A DNA stretch of 64,000 nt from Medicago truncatula (Eukaryota > Streptophyta > Magnoliopsida > Fabales > Fabaceae), in the NCBI RefSeq assembly GCF_003473485.1, contig NC_053043.1, positions 4,598,001-4,662,000 of the forward strand. Direction: 5' to 3'. Below the pieces are notes generated by a model. That model made no database searches and was not told where the DNA came from. It was given only the letters and a program-made list of their open reading frames with translations. A program made the translations under genes and the position numbers. This document shows positions 23,473-34,066 of the stretch, one piece after another. Within the stretch, counting starts at the first letter, position 1; each line of letters begins with the position of its first letter.

Positions 23473-23845
23473 AGGCTTAAACCCTGAAGATTTGGTCCCT
23501 TAACTAAAAAAAAGATTGTTTGAGAATTTTAAATTTTTTTAGTCTCGTTTTGGTCCTTCTGCTTGATTTCCGTTAGTTTTAATAAAAAACGTTAAGTGTT
23601 GACACATGTCATTTTGTCATTGGCTCTGAATTTTTTTTTTTTACAAAAAAAAATACTCAAAGCCAATAACAAGGTGACACGTGTCCAGGAGTTAACTTTT
23701 TTTAAAAACCCTAAGGGAAACCTAACAGAAGGGACCAAAACGAGACTAAAAAAAAACTTAAAATCCTCAAACAATCTTTTTTTTAGTTAAGGGACCAAAG
23801 CGATACCAATTAAATAGTTAAGGGACCAAAAGAGCATTTAAGCCT
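23473..23845. mobile_element. Fold-back MITE (GGCTTAAA...GGGACCAAA ends)
   Basis: The outer ends AGGCTTAAACCCTG and AGGCTTAAATGCTC (right end, inverted) enclose long palindromic arms. TTTGGTCCCTTAACTAAAAA with GATTGTTTGAG on the left is mirrored by CTCAAACAATC with AGTTAAGGGACCAAA on the right. The centre reads CATTGGCT...AGCCAATA. There is no coding capacity. It could fold into a hairpin of about 350 nt if transcribed. Confidence 0.7.
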
Positions 23846-24410
23846 AATAGTAATCATAAACACTCTCTCTAATAGTCACTCTCTTTGGCGGTTTAAATCA
23901 TTATAGGTCTGCACTTTAAAAATTGAACAAACAAAGTGATGGAACATATATTGATTTCATCCAATAAAAGAGTGAGTACCAAAGGGAGCGTTGAAAAGTG
24001 AGTGTTGCTAACATTTCTTATCAATATAATATGGGTTAAGATGGAGTCTATTTCGCAAAATAAACTCTCTGTTTGTAACTTCGAGAGAGATAGACATAGA
24101 CAATATATAATGAGTTCTACCATTAGATGGGTCCCACCATCATTAATTATATTTTATCTTTTTTAAAATTTTATATGTTTGTTATAGTTTTTATACACAA
24201 ATTAAGAAATGTAATAATAATGTCAAAAGACATACAATTTTACTAAACTAACTTTATTTACAATTGGTGTAAGTCTTTGAAAGTAGTGTACACTCCATTA
24301 ATTATACTTTATAAAAAAAAAATAAACAAAACCTTTTAAAAAATAAAGTTAAACAAAAGTTAATTATGACCCTCTCCAAAAAAATGTTAATAAAGACAAC
24401 ACATTTTTTT

Positions 24411-24827
24411 GGCCAAATACCTTCCTGACTCCTTTAAGTTTCACGTTTGTTTCGGATAGGTCCTTTAAGTTTCTAAGGTTTTAGATAGGTCCTTTAAATT
24501 TTTAAGGTTTCAGATAGGTCCTTTAAGTTTCGAGTTTCTTTCGGATAGGTCCTTTAAGTTTTTAAGGTTTCAGATAGGTTCTTTAATTTTCGAGTTTGTT
24601 TCAGTTAGGTCATTTCTATCAAATCAACTTTGGCTTAACGGAGGTTGATAGAAAAGACCTATCTGAAACAAGCTAGAAACTTAAAGGACCTATCTGAAAC
24701 ATTAGAAACTTAAAGGACTTATCTGATACAAACTCGAAACTTAAATGACCTATTTGAAACCTTAGAAACTTAAAGGATCTATCTGAAACAAACATGAAAC
24801 TTAAAGGATCCGGGAAGGTATTTGACC
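24411..24827. mobile_element. Fold-back element built of short repeats
   Basis: The left end GGCCAAATACCTTCCTGACT is mirrored by the right end (inverted GGGTCAAATACCTTCCCGGA). Each arm is itself a run of near-identical units such as TAGGTCCTTTAAGTTTCGAG, four to five per arm, inverted about a centre near 24630. It is non-coding. The ordered units superficially resemble a spaced repeat array but are arms of a palindrome. Confidence 0.75.
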
Positions 24828-24930
24828 CTTTTTTTAAAAAAAAAACGTAACATTTGTTGTTATGCAGACGTGAGCATATATTTTGTGTAAAAAAAAATGT
24901 GCGCATATTAATTAAACGTAACATGCTTTT

Positions 24931-25990
24931 TTTTTGACAAAAGTAAACGATATTCATTCATTCAAATTGATAGAGTATATCGATACAATACAAATCCAAA
25001 TCCGCTAGAAACAAAAAAGATGAATCTCTGAACAAACTCACAATATCCATGTTAATAGCATAAAACGGCAAAATATCTATGCCTACAAATATGACTATAT
25101 TCAAGTCTCTAGAATACTATGTCTCTAGATCTGCAACGTTGACGAAGTCAAAAGTCATTGTCATTGATCGGATCTGCACTTGCTCAAAGCTAGTCTTTCA
25201 ACCTGAATCAAATAAACACCACACTAAGACGGGAAATAAAAAACACACTGCATAAAGATGAAAAATCAAAACAAACAGAGTCATTCAGAGACGACGAAAT
25301 CACAAAAACAATCGAAAGAAAGCAGAAAATATGTGAAATCACTTATTCAATTAGAATAGAAGGAAAAACAACTCGAATGAGTAATTTTTGGGTCAAAATT
25401 GACCTTAAATCACCCTTCTGATAAAAAGAAGAAGAAAGGGGTGACGGCTAGGGATTACATAACATGCTTCTTAAAAAAAATATTAAAGGTAACATGTTTA
25501 TCTTAAACATAGCAATTTATTACAAAGGGTAAAAATAAATTTTCATTGTAAAAAGACCGTTAGCAAACGAGTTTTTTTTTCCGTCAAACGAACTTATAAG
25601 TTATCCACTATAAACTAGCTTTTTGACATTGTCAAACAGAGTCTAAGTAACTAAGCAACAAAAAGTTGTGTAATTACTGCTAAGACAGAAATAAAACTTG
25701 CATTTCCAAGACATAACTTGAATTTCCTCTGAATTGTTTTTCTCTTAAGACCTAAAAATACGTCAAAGTCATTGATTTAATCGGCAACAATATATCAAAG
25801 TTAAATTGTCAATTTGAACCAAATGAACATCACATATGTCTATAAATCAAAATAACGCCACATACAAATGACGAAAATCACAGAAAAAAAATTCAATATA
25901 TGCAAGTAGAGAGAAAAACAGTTTAAATGAATGATTTATAGCGAATAATTGATCCCTAAACCACCTTTATTGATGGATGAATAAGAGGTG
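24931..25990. repeat. Two diverged copies of an unnamed dispersed repeat
   Basis: The segment from a poly-T at about 24925 to about 25465 and a second at about 25680-25990 share landmarks in the same order. These are GACGAAGTCAAAAGTCATTG versus ACGTCAAAGTCATTG, then TGAATCAAATAAACACCACA versus TGAACCAAATGAACATCACA, then GACGAAATCACA versus GACGAAAATCACAG, and finally TAAATCACCCTTCTGAT versus TAAACCACCTTTATTGAT. Neither codes for protein. The poly-T head suggests a minus-strand retroposed sequence; the family is unknown to me. Confidence 0.55.
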
Positions 25991-27059
25991 AAAGTTAGAG
26001 ATGAAAATAAAAAATGAGAGTGGAACCTAATTTTTTTCTTAAACGATACATTTTATCATTCATTTATTAAATGAATTGCTTACCATTTTCTAAATTCTAT
26101 TTTGTCACTCACATTTTGTGTTTCAAGTTTATTTTTTAAAATTCTTAACTTAGAATAAAACGTCACTCACATTAAAACAAGTTAATCCATTCCTTCGTTT
26201 GGATGTTTATATGAGTAGAGAAGATGTGTATTGAAATTTGCCTTGTTTACAAAGTTAGTTTGAAAATATTTTTCAATTATTTTTATTAAACTCAATTATA
26301 TAGCGGAATGGACTAACTTATTTCAAAGCTAGTAAGTTTTAAATCAACATAAAACTTTTAAAATATAATGAACCAAATTGAAAGGGTGATCAAGGAAGAT
26401 TTAGGTGGATGGTGATATAAGGAAGATTTCTTTTAATATTGTTTTCATGCAAAATTTAAATGGTGATTAGCACCTAAATTGTTCAAAATTTCATAAAATT
26501 GTCCATAGTAAGTCATCACAACATTGCACAAAGATATATATCATCGATCACTATTATAAATAAAATTTAATATTTTAAATTTATTTAATAAATGATTTAT
26601 GTAATCTATATCAAATATATTTATAGAATGAATGTATCTAAAATATCAATTTTTATTTATAATAACGACCTGAAGATGTATTTGGGTCGAAAATTAAAAT
26701 ATTTGGGTCACCAACCCATTAATTTTCTCATATCACTTTCACTTCAACCATAACCAAAACTGAACCGCTCTCACCGGAATTCAGACACAGACACAGTGTC
26801 AACCACCGCACACGCATCCCTAGAAAAGGTCCGTTCCAATTTCCTTTACTCTCCATACTTCATATTCTACTATTTTCTATTATCCCAATGCACATAATTA
26901 CATTTAATTTCATACCCTAATTCTATAAACAATGTTAATTCAACAATTCATATATCTCAATTTTTGAAATTAGGGTTCCTAAGCCTAATTTTGCTTCAAT
27001 TCGACAATTCTATTCTAACCAGACAATATATTTTGTATGTGAATGATCAAGAAATCGAG

Positions 27060-29456
27060 ATGCAGGGAAGAGTGAGGAAGGTTTCAGCTCGTGGTGAACC
27101 GGTAGCAGCAAACTACGCATTCGGTCCTTCAATAGACGATGTAATCATTAAACACCGGCTTCTAACCCGAACAACAACAACTCGAGGCGAACCACCATTG
27201 AAAAAGCTTCAAAAGAAGTTCACTTCTTTCGTTTCTGAGGTAGACAAAGATGAAGACAATTACAATGACTGTGAAAAGCTTGCAAGAGCTTTTTTGCAAG
27301 AATTGACTACTTTTGAGATACCCCTTTTGAAGAGTAAAGCGATCGTTGAAGCTAATGTTAGAGAGAAGGATAATTTCAATGAGTTGAAAGATGAAATGAA
27401 TCGACAGATTGCGCAGGCGCAGGTTGATATTGAGGATTTGAAGAAGCAGTTGGAGGAGAGTAAGGTTGAGAGAAGGCATAAGGAGGAGTGTGAGGCTATT
27501 AGGAAGTTGATTGCTGTGCAGCCGCCGAGATCCGAGACGCAAAAGGTTTTGAGTGAGTTAGAGAAGGAAATTGCGGCGTTGGATGCTGAGAACACTGCTG
27601 GTTCGAGATTGTTGGAGCTGAGGAAGAAGCAGTTTTCACTTTTGTTGCAAGTGGTATGTGGTAGATATTTTAGTTTGTTTAATTGCTTTTGTGATTGTGT
27701 GTTATTTTGCCTCTTAGAAATTTGCAAGCAGGAATTTAACGTCAGCTCTGGGCCTATTTGTGATGCCTAATTGTTTAACTATTTCTCTTTCAAAATGTTA
27801 TGTTAACGTAGATGCTTACCCTTGTTGCCCTGTTTGGATAAACAACTTATTCGCAGCTTATAACACAAGTGCTTATCATGGTGAGATGTATAGGTTATTT
27901 CTATAGCATAAGCTATCTTGGAGAACTTATGAAAATAAGCTAAAAGCAGCTCATGAACAATGTCATAAGTTGTTTTCACAAGTTCTCCCAAATAGTCTCA
28001 CAAAACTTATATTGGTAGATAAGCTCAAATAAGCCAATCCAAACAGGCCCTGAGGTTTAGAGAATGGCAGAATGGGCTTTAGTTATGAATGTCATTTTTC
28101 TATTGAAAAGGGATTCTGGTGCTATTGCAAAAGTAGCACATAGCAAAATCACACACTATTTTGAAATAGAGACATTATATTTTATACTTCTTATTTTGAT
28201 TATGATAATGATAGCACTATGCAGATGAAGCTGTTAATGTAAATAAAAAAACTAAGATCCTGTGTGGTTCTAGAAAATGTTTTCTTCTTTCATTTTTGTT
28301 TTCACCGAAATTTAACTCGGTCTAATGAACCTCAATAGCAATCCAAGTTCAACTGAAATCAACCATAAAAGAAAACATCAATCACTTAAAAACATATATG
28401 GTTGAAGGAGAACTCAATTTGGTACGAATTGCCCAAGTCTGAGAAGCAAAGATGAATAGAACTAGAATGCAACCTTAATTATGAATAGCCTGTTAAATCT
28501 AGAAAATGGCAGAATGCAGCCTCAGTTATGAATACTAGTTGAGAAGGGATTTTGGCACAGTTGTAGACCGAAACTTAAGATGCATTTGGGAAGAGGGGTA
28601 GTTCTAGCTTACAAAGCAGTATTTTGGTTATTTGATTGTGATCTGCATTAACCTTTTAAAATCATCTTAGATGTTTTTAGAGTGTTAAAAAATGGTGTTT
28701 GGGTTGAAAATTGTCAAACCAAGTAATCATATATGAATACATTCATAGGTCTGGAAGACTAAAATAGAGAAGTTGTGATTTGTGACTTTTTAGTTTATTG
28801 CTTGAAATGGTTATGCAATTTGCTAGGCTCTTGTCAAGTTATATAATATATGTTGACAATAAAATGCTTCCATCTTTAGTTATTTCTCTTTGAAGATTTT
28901 TTAGTCGGAAATTCCATCCTTAGCTTCCTAATTTCCTAATGTAATAAAATGTGGACATGTGTTTTTCTCCGATGGCAACAACCCACATGTGACATTCTGA
29001 AAAGAGTTCAATGTATCATTCAATCATTCTTAATCTCGATATAATCTGTAATTGCCGGTTTCCCTTTTATTTATTTATTGTTTTGTAGTGTGCATACCTG
29101 TTGGAAGTACAAACTGAAACTTTTGAATTTAGTTTTAGTCAATAGTGTTTCAGCTGAATCATTTTTGTTCAAGGATTTCACAATAAGTTATATATTTTCT
29201 ATGTATCTTTTACTTCTCATGTCATATGAACTTGTTTTTCCGATATTTTCTGTTTTTCATTGGCTATGTTATGAACTGCCAATATCTTGATGGCAAATTC
29301 TCCTCCTTAATTTTCTTGCAGGTGGATGAGTTGCAGAATACAATAGAGGAAGACCAAAAGAGTCTAGTCGAGGAGATGAGATTAGCAACTGAGGAGCTCA
29401 AGAATGGGATGGAGGACGCAAGTGGGGGGTCAGATGCAATGGCAGTTGACCATTAG
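27060..29456 (+). CDS. THO7: THO complex subunit 7 (THOC7/Mft1-like)
   Basis: Two exons, 27060-27653 and 29322-29456, give 242 residues. The start [20 protein letters not shown] fits the plant THOC7 N terminus; an upstream in-frame ATG at 26964 adds residues not typical of the family. The protein continues [21 protein letters not shown], a family signature. A long heptad-rich coiled coil follows (about residues 100-225, including [27 protein letters not shown]), then an acidic tail ending DAMAVDH. THOC7 is a small subunit of the nuclear THO/TREX complex, which couples transcription to mRNA processing and export and supports small-RNA production in plants. The junction [15 protein letters not shown] is clean. 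The intron (1.67 kb) carries a MITE. Full length for the family. Confidence 0.92.
27827..28050. mobile_element. MITE in the THOC7 intron (GGCCTGTTTGGAT ends)
   Basis: Inverted ends GCCCTGTTTGGATAAACAACTT and (right end, inverted) GGGCCTGTTTGGATTGGCTTATT enclose a palindromic, AAGCTTAT-type interior. This is a very common legume MITE layout of about 220 bp. No coding capacity. No clear target duplication was fixed, so the superfamily is left open. Confidence 0.7.
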
Positions 29457-31057
29457 ATTGAAAGTCTCATTGTTGTATCATTTTTTGTTTTCATATCGTG
29501 ATTAGGAATCATATGTAAATGAAATATCAATGTTATTTTGCCAGTGCTTAGAACTTTGTACACTTGCATTTTGATGGGGGTTTTCTCTGAAATTTTGTTG
29601 TGTAACAATATATTCAACATTGTTGCGTCTTTTTCACTATTTTTTTTTTCCCTTCTCCTTATCGTTTTTTCACCCAAAGGATCTGGTCAATTATACTCCT
29701 ATGTATCATGAACAAAACCATATATGGGAATGGATATGAGAATTTTAAAAGTATATACTAAATTTTTTCTGAGTAGTTGGAAGTATCTAAAATCAACTGT
29801 GATGAGGCTAAATGATCTTAGAAGCAAACAACTTGAGGCACAAATGCACCGCCCTTATTTTTGTGTAAATTGGGTATCCTCCGCGCGCACATGCGGAGCC
29901 TAATGCAGTTGTTTGTTCATATATCTATCAAAATATATTCACACAACAAAAATTTACTCTCTTTTATATTCTTCTCCCATTTTTATAAACTTCAAATGAA
30001 TCTATTTTTTAGGCAACAAGTAAATGATAATGTTCATGTTCTTGCTTGCAAAAGTATCTACCAATTACGCTACTCGCAATATTTTTATGTGTACTCCTCA
30101 TTGTATCTGGAACATTGAATGAAATGCTTTGATTTTGTTTGCGTAATTTTTTTATTTTTTTTATTTTTTATTTTTTATTTTTTTTTTGCAAAGGACTTCA
30201 AAGGAATCTTAAGTTTAAAACACTTTATTTTGTGATAAATATTAAACAAAATTTTTGGATTACTAAATCAATGGCTACGAGGTGTCTGATTTTTCCTTTT
30301 CACATTTTAGGCGACGTTCAAATTTATTTATTTTCTAACAGTTTAGGTGACCTGAAAATAATAGAGTAAATTGACTAAAAAATGTTGGATGTAATTTTAA
30401 AAAAAAAAAAGGGTTAACTAAGTAAATCATAGTTATAAATTTCAAAATTTCGTTTTTAATCTTTATAAAAAAAGTACTTTTTTGTCCTTGTAATATTTTT
30501 TTTTTAACATTTTAAGGACAAAAATGTTTGACAGAAAATTTTACAGTATCAAGTACAACTTTTTTTGTAGAGACTAAACGAAATTATCAAGGTTTTTTTT
30601 TAGATTACCTTTGAAGAATGGTGGGTAATTTACCCACCAACTAATGAAAATAAGTAATTTGTTGGTGGGGTCAAGATAGTTCATGGATACCACTTAAAAA
30701 TGTGCTTATGTGCCTAATGTGTATTGGTTGGGGTAAATTATCCAACATTCTTCCATGGGTACCCTAGTTGTCACCAATTATCAAATATCCACCCAATGAC
30801 ATTGAATTTAATGACTTTGTTTTTATATCTCTTAATCAATCATTTTCTATAATCAAAATAATTTATTTTTATCAATCAATTTATATCAATTAAATACAAT
30901 AAAATCATCAATACGTCACTAAAACTTATTGACATCCAAGTATTTTCCAAAAGTGTCACAAAGCACAACTCTAGTAAATGACATTAACCAGACAAGTAAC
31001 ATAGGATCGCGAATCCTCATACAAATTCTCTCCGGCAATGTCACTCATTGAGAAAAG
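29457..31057. other. Intergenic between THOC7 and the PPR gene
   Basis: About 29457-29600 is likely THOC7 3' UTR. A pyrimidine-rich low-complexity tract lies at 30150-30190. A small MITE lies at 30606-30764. No other gene is seen. Confidence 0.45.
30606..30764. mobile_element. Short MITE upstream of the PPR gene
   Basis: TACCTTTGAAGAATGGTGGG at the left is mirrored by TACCCATGGAAGAATGTTGG (right end, inverted), with GGTAATTTACCC in both ends. It is about 160 bp and non-coding. It ends roughly 300 bp before the PPR start codon, so it may lie in its promoter. Confidence 0.6.
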
Positions 31058-32620
31058 ATGAAGAATGGAATAATATTCAGACCTTTCTTCTTCTCTCGTA
31101 GATTCCTTAGTTCCCTATTATCACCACATCAACCATTTTCACAAAACCATGATTTTATTCCTCCCTCCACCTTTTTCTCCAACACTCTTCAACACTACAT
31201 TAATTCCCAAACCCCTTCCCACGGCCAAAAGATCCATTCCCACATTCTCAAAACTGGGTTTGTTCCAAACACAAACATTTCCATCAAACTCCTTATACTT
31301 TACATTAAATCTCATTCTTTAAGATATGCACGTCAAGTGTTTGATGATTTGCATGACAGAACTTTATCCGCTTATAATTATATGATTGGCGGGTATTTAA
31401 AAAATGGGCAAGTTGATGAGTCACTTGATTTATTTCATCAGCTTTCAGTGTCTGGTGAAAAGCCTGATGGGTTTACGTTTTCGATGATTTTAAAGGCGTC
31501 TACAAATAGGGTTAGTAATGGGATGGTTGGTGATCTTGGAAGAATGGTACATGCACAGATTCTTAAATTTGATGTTGAGAAAGATGATGTTCTTTGTACT
31601 GCGTTGATTGATTCTTATGTTAAGAATGGGAGGGTTGGTTATGGAAGGACTGTGTTTGATGTGATGTCGGAGAAGAATGTAATATCTTCAACGTCACTTA
31701 TTTCTGGTTATATGAATAAAGGCTTTTTTGATGATGCTGAATATATATTTCGGAAAACATTGGATAAGGATGTTGTGGTGTTTAATGCTATGATTGAAGG
31801 TTATAGCAAAGTATCTGAATATGCTATGAGATCTCTTGAAGTTTACATTGACATGCAACGGTTGAATTTTAGGCCGAATCTTTCCACATTTGCTAGCATA
31901 ATTGGTGCTTGTTCTGTGCTTGCAGCATTTGAAATTGGGGAACAAGTTCAAGCTCAGCTTATGAAAACGCCTTTTTTTGCAGTCATAAAGTTAGGAAGTG
32001 CGCTTATAGATATGTATTCCAAATGTGGTAGAGTCATAGATGCTCAAAGAGTTTTTGACCACATGCTTGAGAAGAATGTTTTTTCATGGACGTCTATGAT
32101 CGATGGATATGGGAAGAATGGATTCCCTGATGAAGCACTTGAGCTGTTTAAAAAGATGCAGATTGAATACAGCATCACACCCAATTTTGTGACGTTCCTT
32201 AGCGCTCTCACAGCTTGTGCGCATGCTGGACTTGTGGAAAGGGGTTGGGAGATCTTTCAGAGTATGGAGAGTGAATATAAACTGAAGCCGAGGATGGAGC
32301 ATTATGCTTGCATGGTTGATCTATTAGGACGAGCCGGGTGGCTGAATCAGGCTTGGGAGTTTGTCACAAGGATGCCTGAGAGACCAAATTCGGACGTGTG
32401 GCTTGCTTTACTTAGTTCATGCAGAATCCATGGTAATATAGAGATGGCGAAATTAGCTGCAAATGAGCTTTTCAAGCTGAATGCTTATGGAAGACCGGGG
32501 GCATATGTTGCATTATCTAATACCTTGGCAGATGCTGGGAAATGGGACAATGTAAGTGAGCTTAGAGAAGTAATGAAGGAGAAAGGAATATCCAAGGACA
32601 CTGCCTGTAGTTGGGTTTGA
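31058..32620 (+). CDS. Pentatricopeptide repeat protein, PLS class with E domain, probably mitochondrial
   Basis: A single uninterrupted frame of 520 residues, as usual for intronless plant PPR genes. The N terminus (FRPFFFSRRFLSSLLSPH) is rich in Arg, Ser and Phe like an organelle targeting peptide. Repeats run from about residue 60 to 440, for example GQKIHSHILKTG, TLSAYNYMIGGYLKNGQVDE, TALIDSYVKNGRV and FSWTSMIDGYGKNGFPDEAL. The tail (VWLALLSSCRIHGN...GRPGAYVALSNTLADAGKWD...CSWV) is the E/E+ region. There is no DYW deaminase, so it would need a partner for editing. Members bind organelle RNA sequence-specifically and act in editing or processing. It resembles Arabidopsis At1g28690, from memory. 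Neighbouring genes give no clue to its RNA target. Confidence 0.92.
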   Translation: MKNGIIFRPFFFSRRFLSSLLSPHQPFSQNHDFIPPSTFFSNTLQHYINSQTPSHGQKIHSHILKTGFVPNTNISIKLLILYIKSHSLRYARQVFDDLHDRTLSAYNYMIGGYLKNGQVDESLDLFHQLSVSGEKPDGFTFSMILKASTNRVSNGMVGDLGRMVHAQILKFDVEKDDVLCTALIDSYVKNGRVGYGRTVFDVMSEKNVISSTSLISGYMNKGFFDDAEYIFRKTLDKDVVVFNAMIEGYSKVSEYAMRSLEVYIDMQRLNFRPNLSTFASIIGACSVLAAFEIGEQVQAQLMKTPFFAVIKLGSALIDMYSKCGRVIDAQRVFDHMLEKNVFSWTSMIDGYGKNGFPDEALELFKKMQIEYSITPNFVTFLSALTACAHAGLVERGWEIFQSMESEYKLKPRMEHYACMVDLLGRAGWLNQAWEFVTRMPERPNSDVWLALLSSCRIHGNIEMAKLAANELFKLNAYGRPGAYVALSNTLADAGKWDNVSELREVMKEKGISKDTACSWV

Positions 32621-33662
32621 GCTAACAGTGCTTGTATGTTCTTGTGATGAATTCAAAGATGCACAACATCATAACTAAGTTTTGATATGCTTCTGACAAT
32701 AATGTAAACTCTTAAAAAGAAATATATACGAAACAAGATGTTCAATGAAGTGGAGAAGCAATGGTGTTTCTAGGAGGTAGTTGCAGATAGTATGGTTCAA
32801 GGAGGTTAATCCTAATTGACAGAAAAAGAAGGGAAAAACTTAAGCAGAATTGTTGACTATCTTGAATAAAGTTGAAGTCAAGCCCTGCTGCTTAAAAGAG
32901 ATAGGTTTTTTTTTTTTTTTTTTTTTTTGCAGTAGGTAGACATAGGATTTGGACTTTTAAATTAAAAAACTCCAAATATTGTTAATCTGATCCATATTAA
33001 GTTCGGGATCACAGTGAAAGAAGTACAGATTAATATATGGATTTAGTTAGTTTTTATCTAATCCATGAAGTTGATAAATTTCATGACAGCAGCCAGTCGT
33101 AGATACTTTAAAAATGTATTTTTTCGATAGATCTTTCCTTCAATTGTTTTTTTAATGATTTGTATCAGACGACGTAGTGCATATTTAGAATGACGGCGAA
33201 TGTAGCGGAATTATGGTGTGTCATTGTGTTTTACTAAAAATTACACTTTTGAACCTCAACAAAATTACCATGTCAGTATAATTTCGTCAAACTCATTCTA
33301 AACATGCACTTACTAACAAATACTCCTTACAATGAAACAATCTTGGCATCACATAGTTGAAATTGCATTTTCAAAGTTTGATTATGTACAAAAATAATAA
33401 TAAAACCTGATCCATAATTAGAAGAAAGAAAGTGGCGTGAAGAGAGAGGAATGCTTGTATCAACGTGGACTTTAGGTATTGGTAACCAACCAATGCTGTT
33501 TCTTTCTTGGAACAGGTTCAAAATCTAGGTGGCTACTTTCATTTCACTACGTGTACCCGTTTTTTTATTTTATTTTGGTAGAAAATTTTATTTTGTTTTC
33601 TCTACTAATTTAACTCATTTTATTAATATTTCTTGTTCTCTCCGTCAACTATATAGTACTAG
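32621..33662. other. Intergenic, no gene seen
   Basis: Probable 3' UTR of the PPR gene, then a poly-T run at 32909-32928 that looks like a retroposed tail without a recognisable body, then AT-rich DNA to the TAXIMIN promoter. Confidence 0.4.
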
Positions 33663-33677
33663 TATATATTATATATA
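33663..33677 (+). promoter_or_regulatory. TATA box of the TAXIMIN gene
   Basis: TATATATTATATATA lies about 45-60 bases before the ATG at 33721, followed by AGCCTCCCATAATTTAAC. This is a good position for a plant core promoter with a short leader. Confidence 0.5.
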
Positions 33678-33720
33678 GCCTCCCATAATTTAACAACTTC
33701 AAGCCTTTAGGTAAATAGCC

Positions 33721-34066
33721 ATGTGTTGCTGTTGTGGTGAAGATTGTAAATTCAGGCCTCTTGGATTTCTCCTAGGCTTGCCTTTTGCTTTCTTGTCTCT
33801 CATAATTTCTCTTGTAGGTGCAGTTATTTGGATTGTTGGGTAAGTCCCTCTCTTTTCCCATCTATTAGCTAGCTGTAGTATTTTCTTTGAAAATAATAAT
33901 TGAGAACAAGTTATGAATGTGTTTGATGCTATATAATGGCAGGTTGACTTTGACATGCATATGTCCATGCTGTCTTTGCGTGACCCTCATAGTTGAATTT
34001 GCTCTGGCTCTCATCAAGGCTCCAATTAAGGTTATGGAGTGGTTCACATCCAAGATTCCATGTTAG
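33721..34066 (+). CDS. TAX: TAXIMIN-type cysteine-rich signalling peptide
   Basis: Two short exons, 33721-33839 and 33943-34066, give 80 residues. Exon 1 encodes [20 protein letters not shown] and a hydrophobic segment ([20 protein letters not shown]). Exon 2 encodes [19 protein letters not shown], then [18 protein letters not shown] and a stop. The junction falls inside a Gly codon (GG|G) with GTAAGT donor and GGCAG acceptor. The [15 protein letters not shown] start, the CICPCCLC core and the C-terminal KAPI-VM-WFTS-IPC motif are diagnostic of TAXIMIN, a small peptide conserved across plants. It was first linked to taxane metabolism in Taxus, and in Arabidopsis to lateral-organ separation. 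Length matches the family (about 70-80). The gene is too short for simple frame searches to find. Confidence 0.93.

Larger units (their letters stand above)
23846..27059. other. Gene-free stretch with repeats, upstream of THOC7
   Basis: Contains the fold-back at 24411-24827 and two related dispersed repeats at about 24931-25465 and 25680-25990 (listed separately). The rest is AT-rich. From about 26750 the sequence becomes CA-rich (ACCGCTCTCACCGGAATTC) and is probably the promoter and 5' leader of THOC7. A GT donor-like site at about 26827 hints at a 5' UTR intron, unproven. Confidence 0.45.

Noticed and set aside
24411-24827. Regularly spaced repeats resembling a CRISPR array
   Set aside because: The units are direct in one arm and inverted in the other about one centre, with no unique spacers, in a plant genome. 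It is a fold-back element.
27162-27727. Two long minus-strand open frames opposite THOC7 exon 1
   Set aside because: They are antisense shadows of a strongly biased coiled-coil coding exon. The sense frame matches THOC7 throughout.
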